Positions 63,944 to 64,000 of a stretch of 64,000 nucleotides of DNA are shown here, in pieces. The position numbers were made by a program, and so were the translations under genes. The stretch spans positions 2,584,901-2,648,900 of the forward strand of contig NZ_CP083691.1 of assembly GCF_020097155.1 (NCBI RefSeq). Direction: 5' to 3'. This stretch comes from Micrococcus porci. Its GTDB lineage: Bacteria > Actinomycetota > Actinomycetes > Actinomycetales > Micrococcaceae. Numbering within the stretch: the stretch's first letter is position 1; each line of letters opens with the position of its first letter. The notes under the pieces were generated by a model, which was not told the origin of the DNA, did no database searches, and was given only the letters and a program-made list of their open reading frames with translations.

Positions 63944-64000
63944 ATGACCCCAGTCCACGGGCGGCAACCGCCCGCTCAATCGAAAGAAGCCCTGGGAATG

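Overview
The DNA is very GC-rich, with codon third positions almost always G or C, GTG starts common, and gene content (treY-treZ, IdeR/DtxR regulator, WXG100, LytR_C, DUF3027, DUF3263, DUF4031, DUF4032, UvrD/PcrA, GroEL with a GGM tail) typical of an actinobacterium. The best fit is Micrococcus or a close member of the Micrococcaceae. The genus is inferred from gene families and base composition, not from a marker gene. The window is chromosomal. I see no prophage, insertion sequence, CRISPR array, rRNA or plasmid gene.

Layout. 1-8.1 kb: a reverse-strand set (thioesterase, App1-like phosphatase, acyltransferase/SGNH membrane protein), an inositol-phosphatase-like enzyme and a PPOX flavoprotein going forward, then a flavin dehydrogenase and a secreted intradiol dioxygenase lipoprotein in reverse. 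8.4-14 kb: the most distinctive locus, a 1369-residue membrane-anchored A-T-(TM-TM-soluble)x3 synthetase of the Pls/PosA homopolyamino-acid type, whose binding-pocket residues look lysine-like, coupled by a 4-base overlap to a multi-pass membrane acetyltransferase-like protein. 14-21 kb: an N-terminally truncated ThDP enzyme, formaldehyde dehydrogenase, two DUF202 proteins facing a rubrerythrin-VIT1 metal transporter, and sucCD. 21-30 kb: PcrA helicase, tRNA-Arg, an ABC exporter, HNH protein, DtxR-family regulator, serC, and a CSD/DUF3027 pair. 30-38.8 kb: a two-component system, an orphan WXG100 protein, a DUF4031-HD protein, groEL under two CIRCE-like operators, a LytR_C protein with a hexapeptide repeat, DUF3263, and ung. 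38.8-47.6 kb: a ThrE-like exporter, tRNA-Val, a secreted subtilase, an acyl-CoA synthetase, tRNA-Thr, a membrane thioredoxin-fold protein and DUF4032. 47.6-56 kb: treY-treZ (trehalose from maltodextrin), an aldo/keto reductase, an FAH-family enzyme, a VOC protein and an AraC regulator. 56-64 kb: a secreted EEP nuclease/phosphatase-like protein, a Rossmann protein, DUF5129, then a decaying stress-type cluster (intact CMD/AhpD-like gene, frameshifted pirin, GNAT, relic CMD gene, NmrA-like reductase), tRNA-Pro and an unknown helical protein.

Regulation visible in sequence: many genes carry a TAnnnT hexamer exactly 6-7 bases before the start codon and no ribosome binding site, so they are probably leaderless. 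Other genes have strong GGAGG-type sites. Long GC hairpins close most transcription units, and two (after groEL and after the LytR_C gene) are followed by U-runs.
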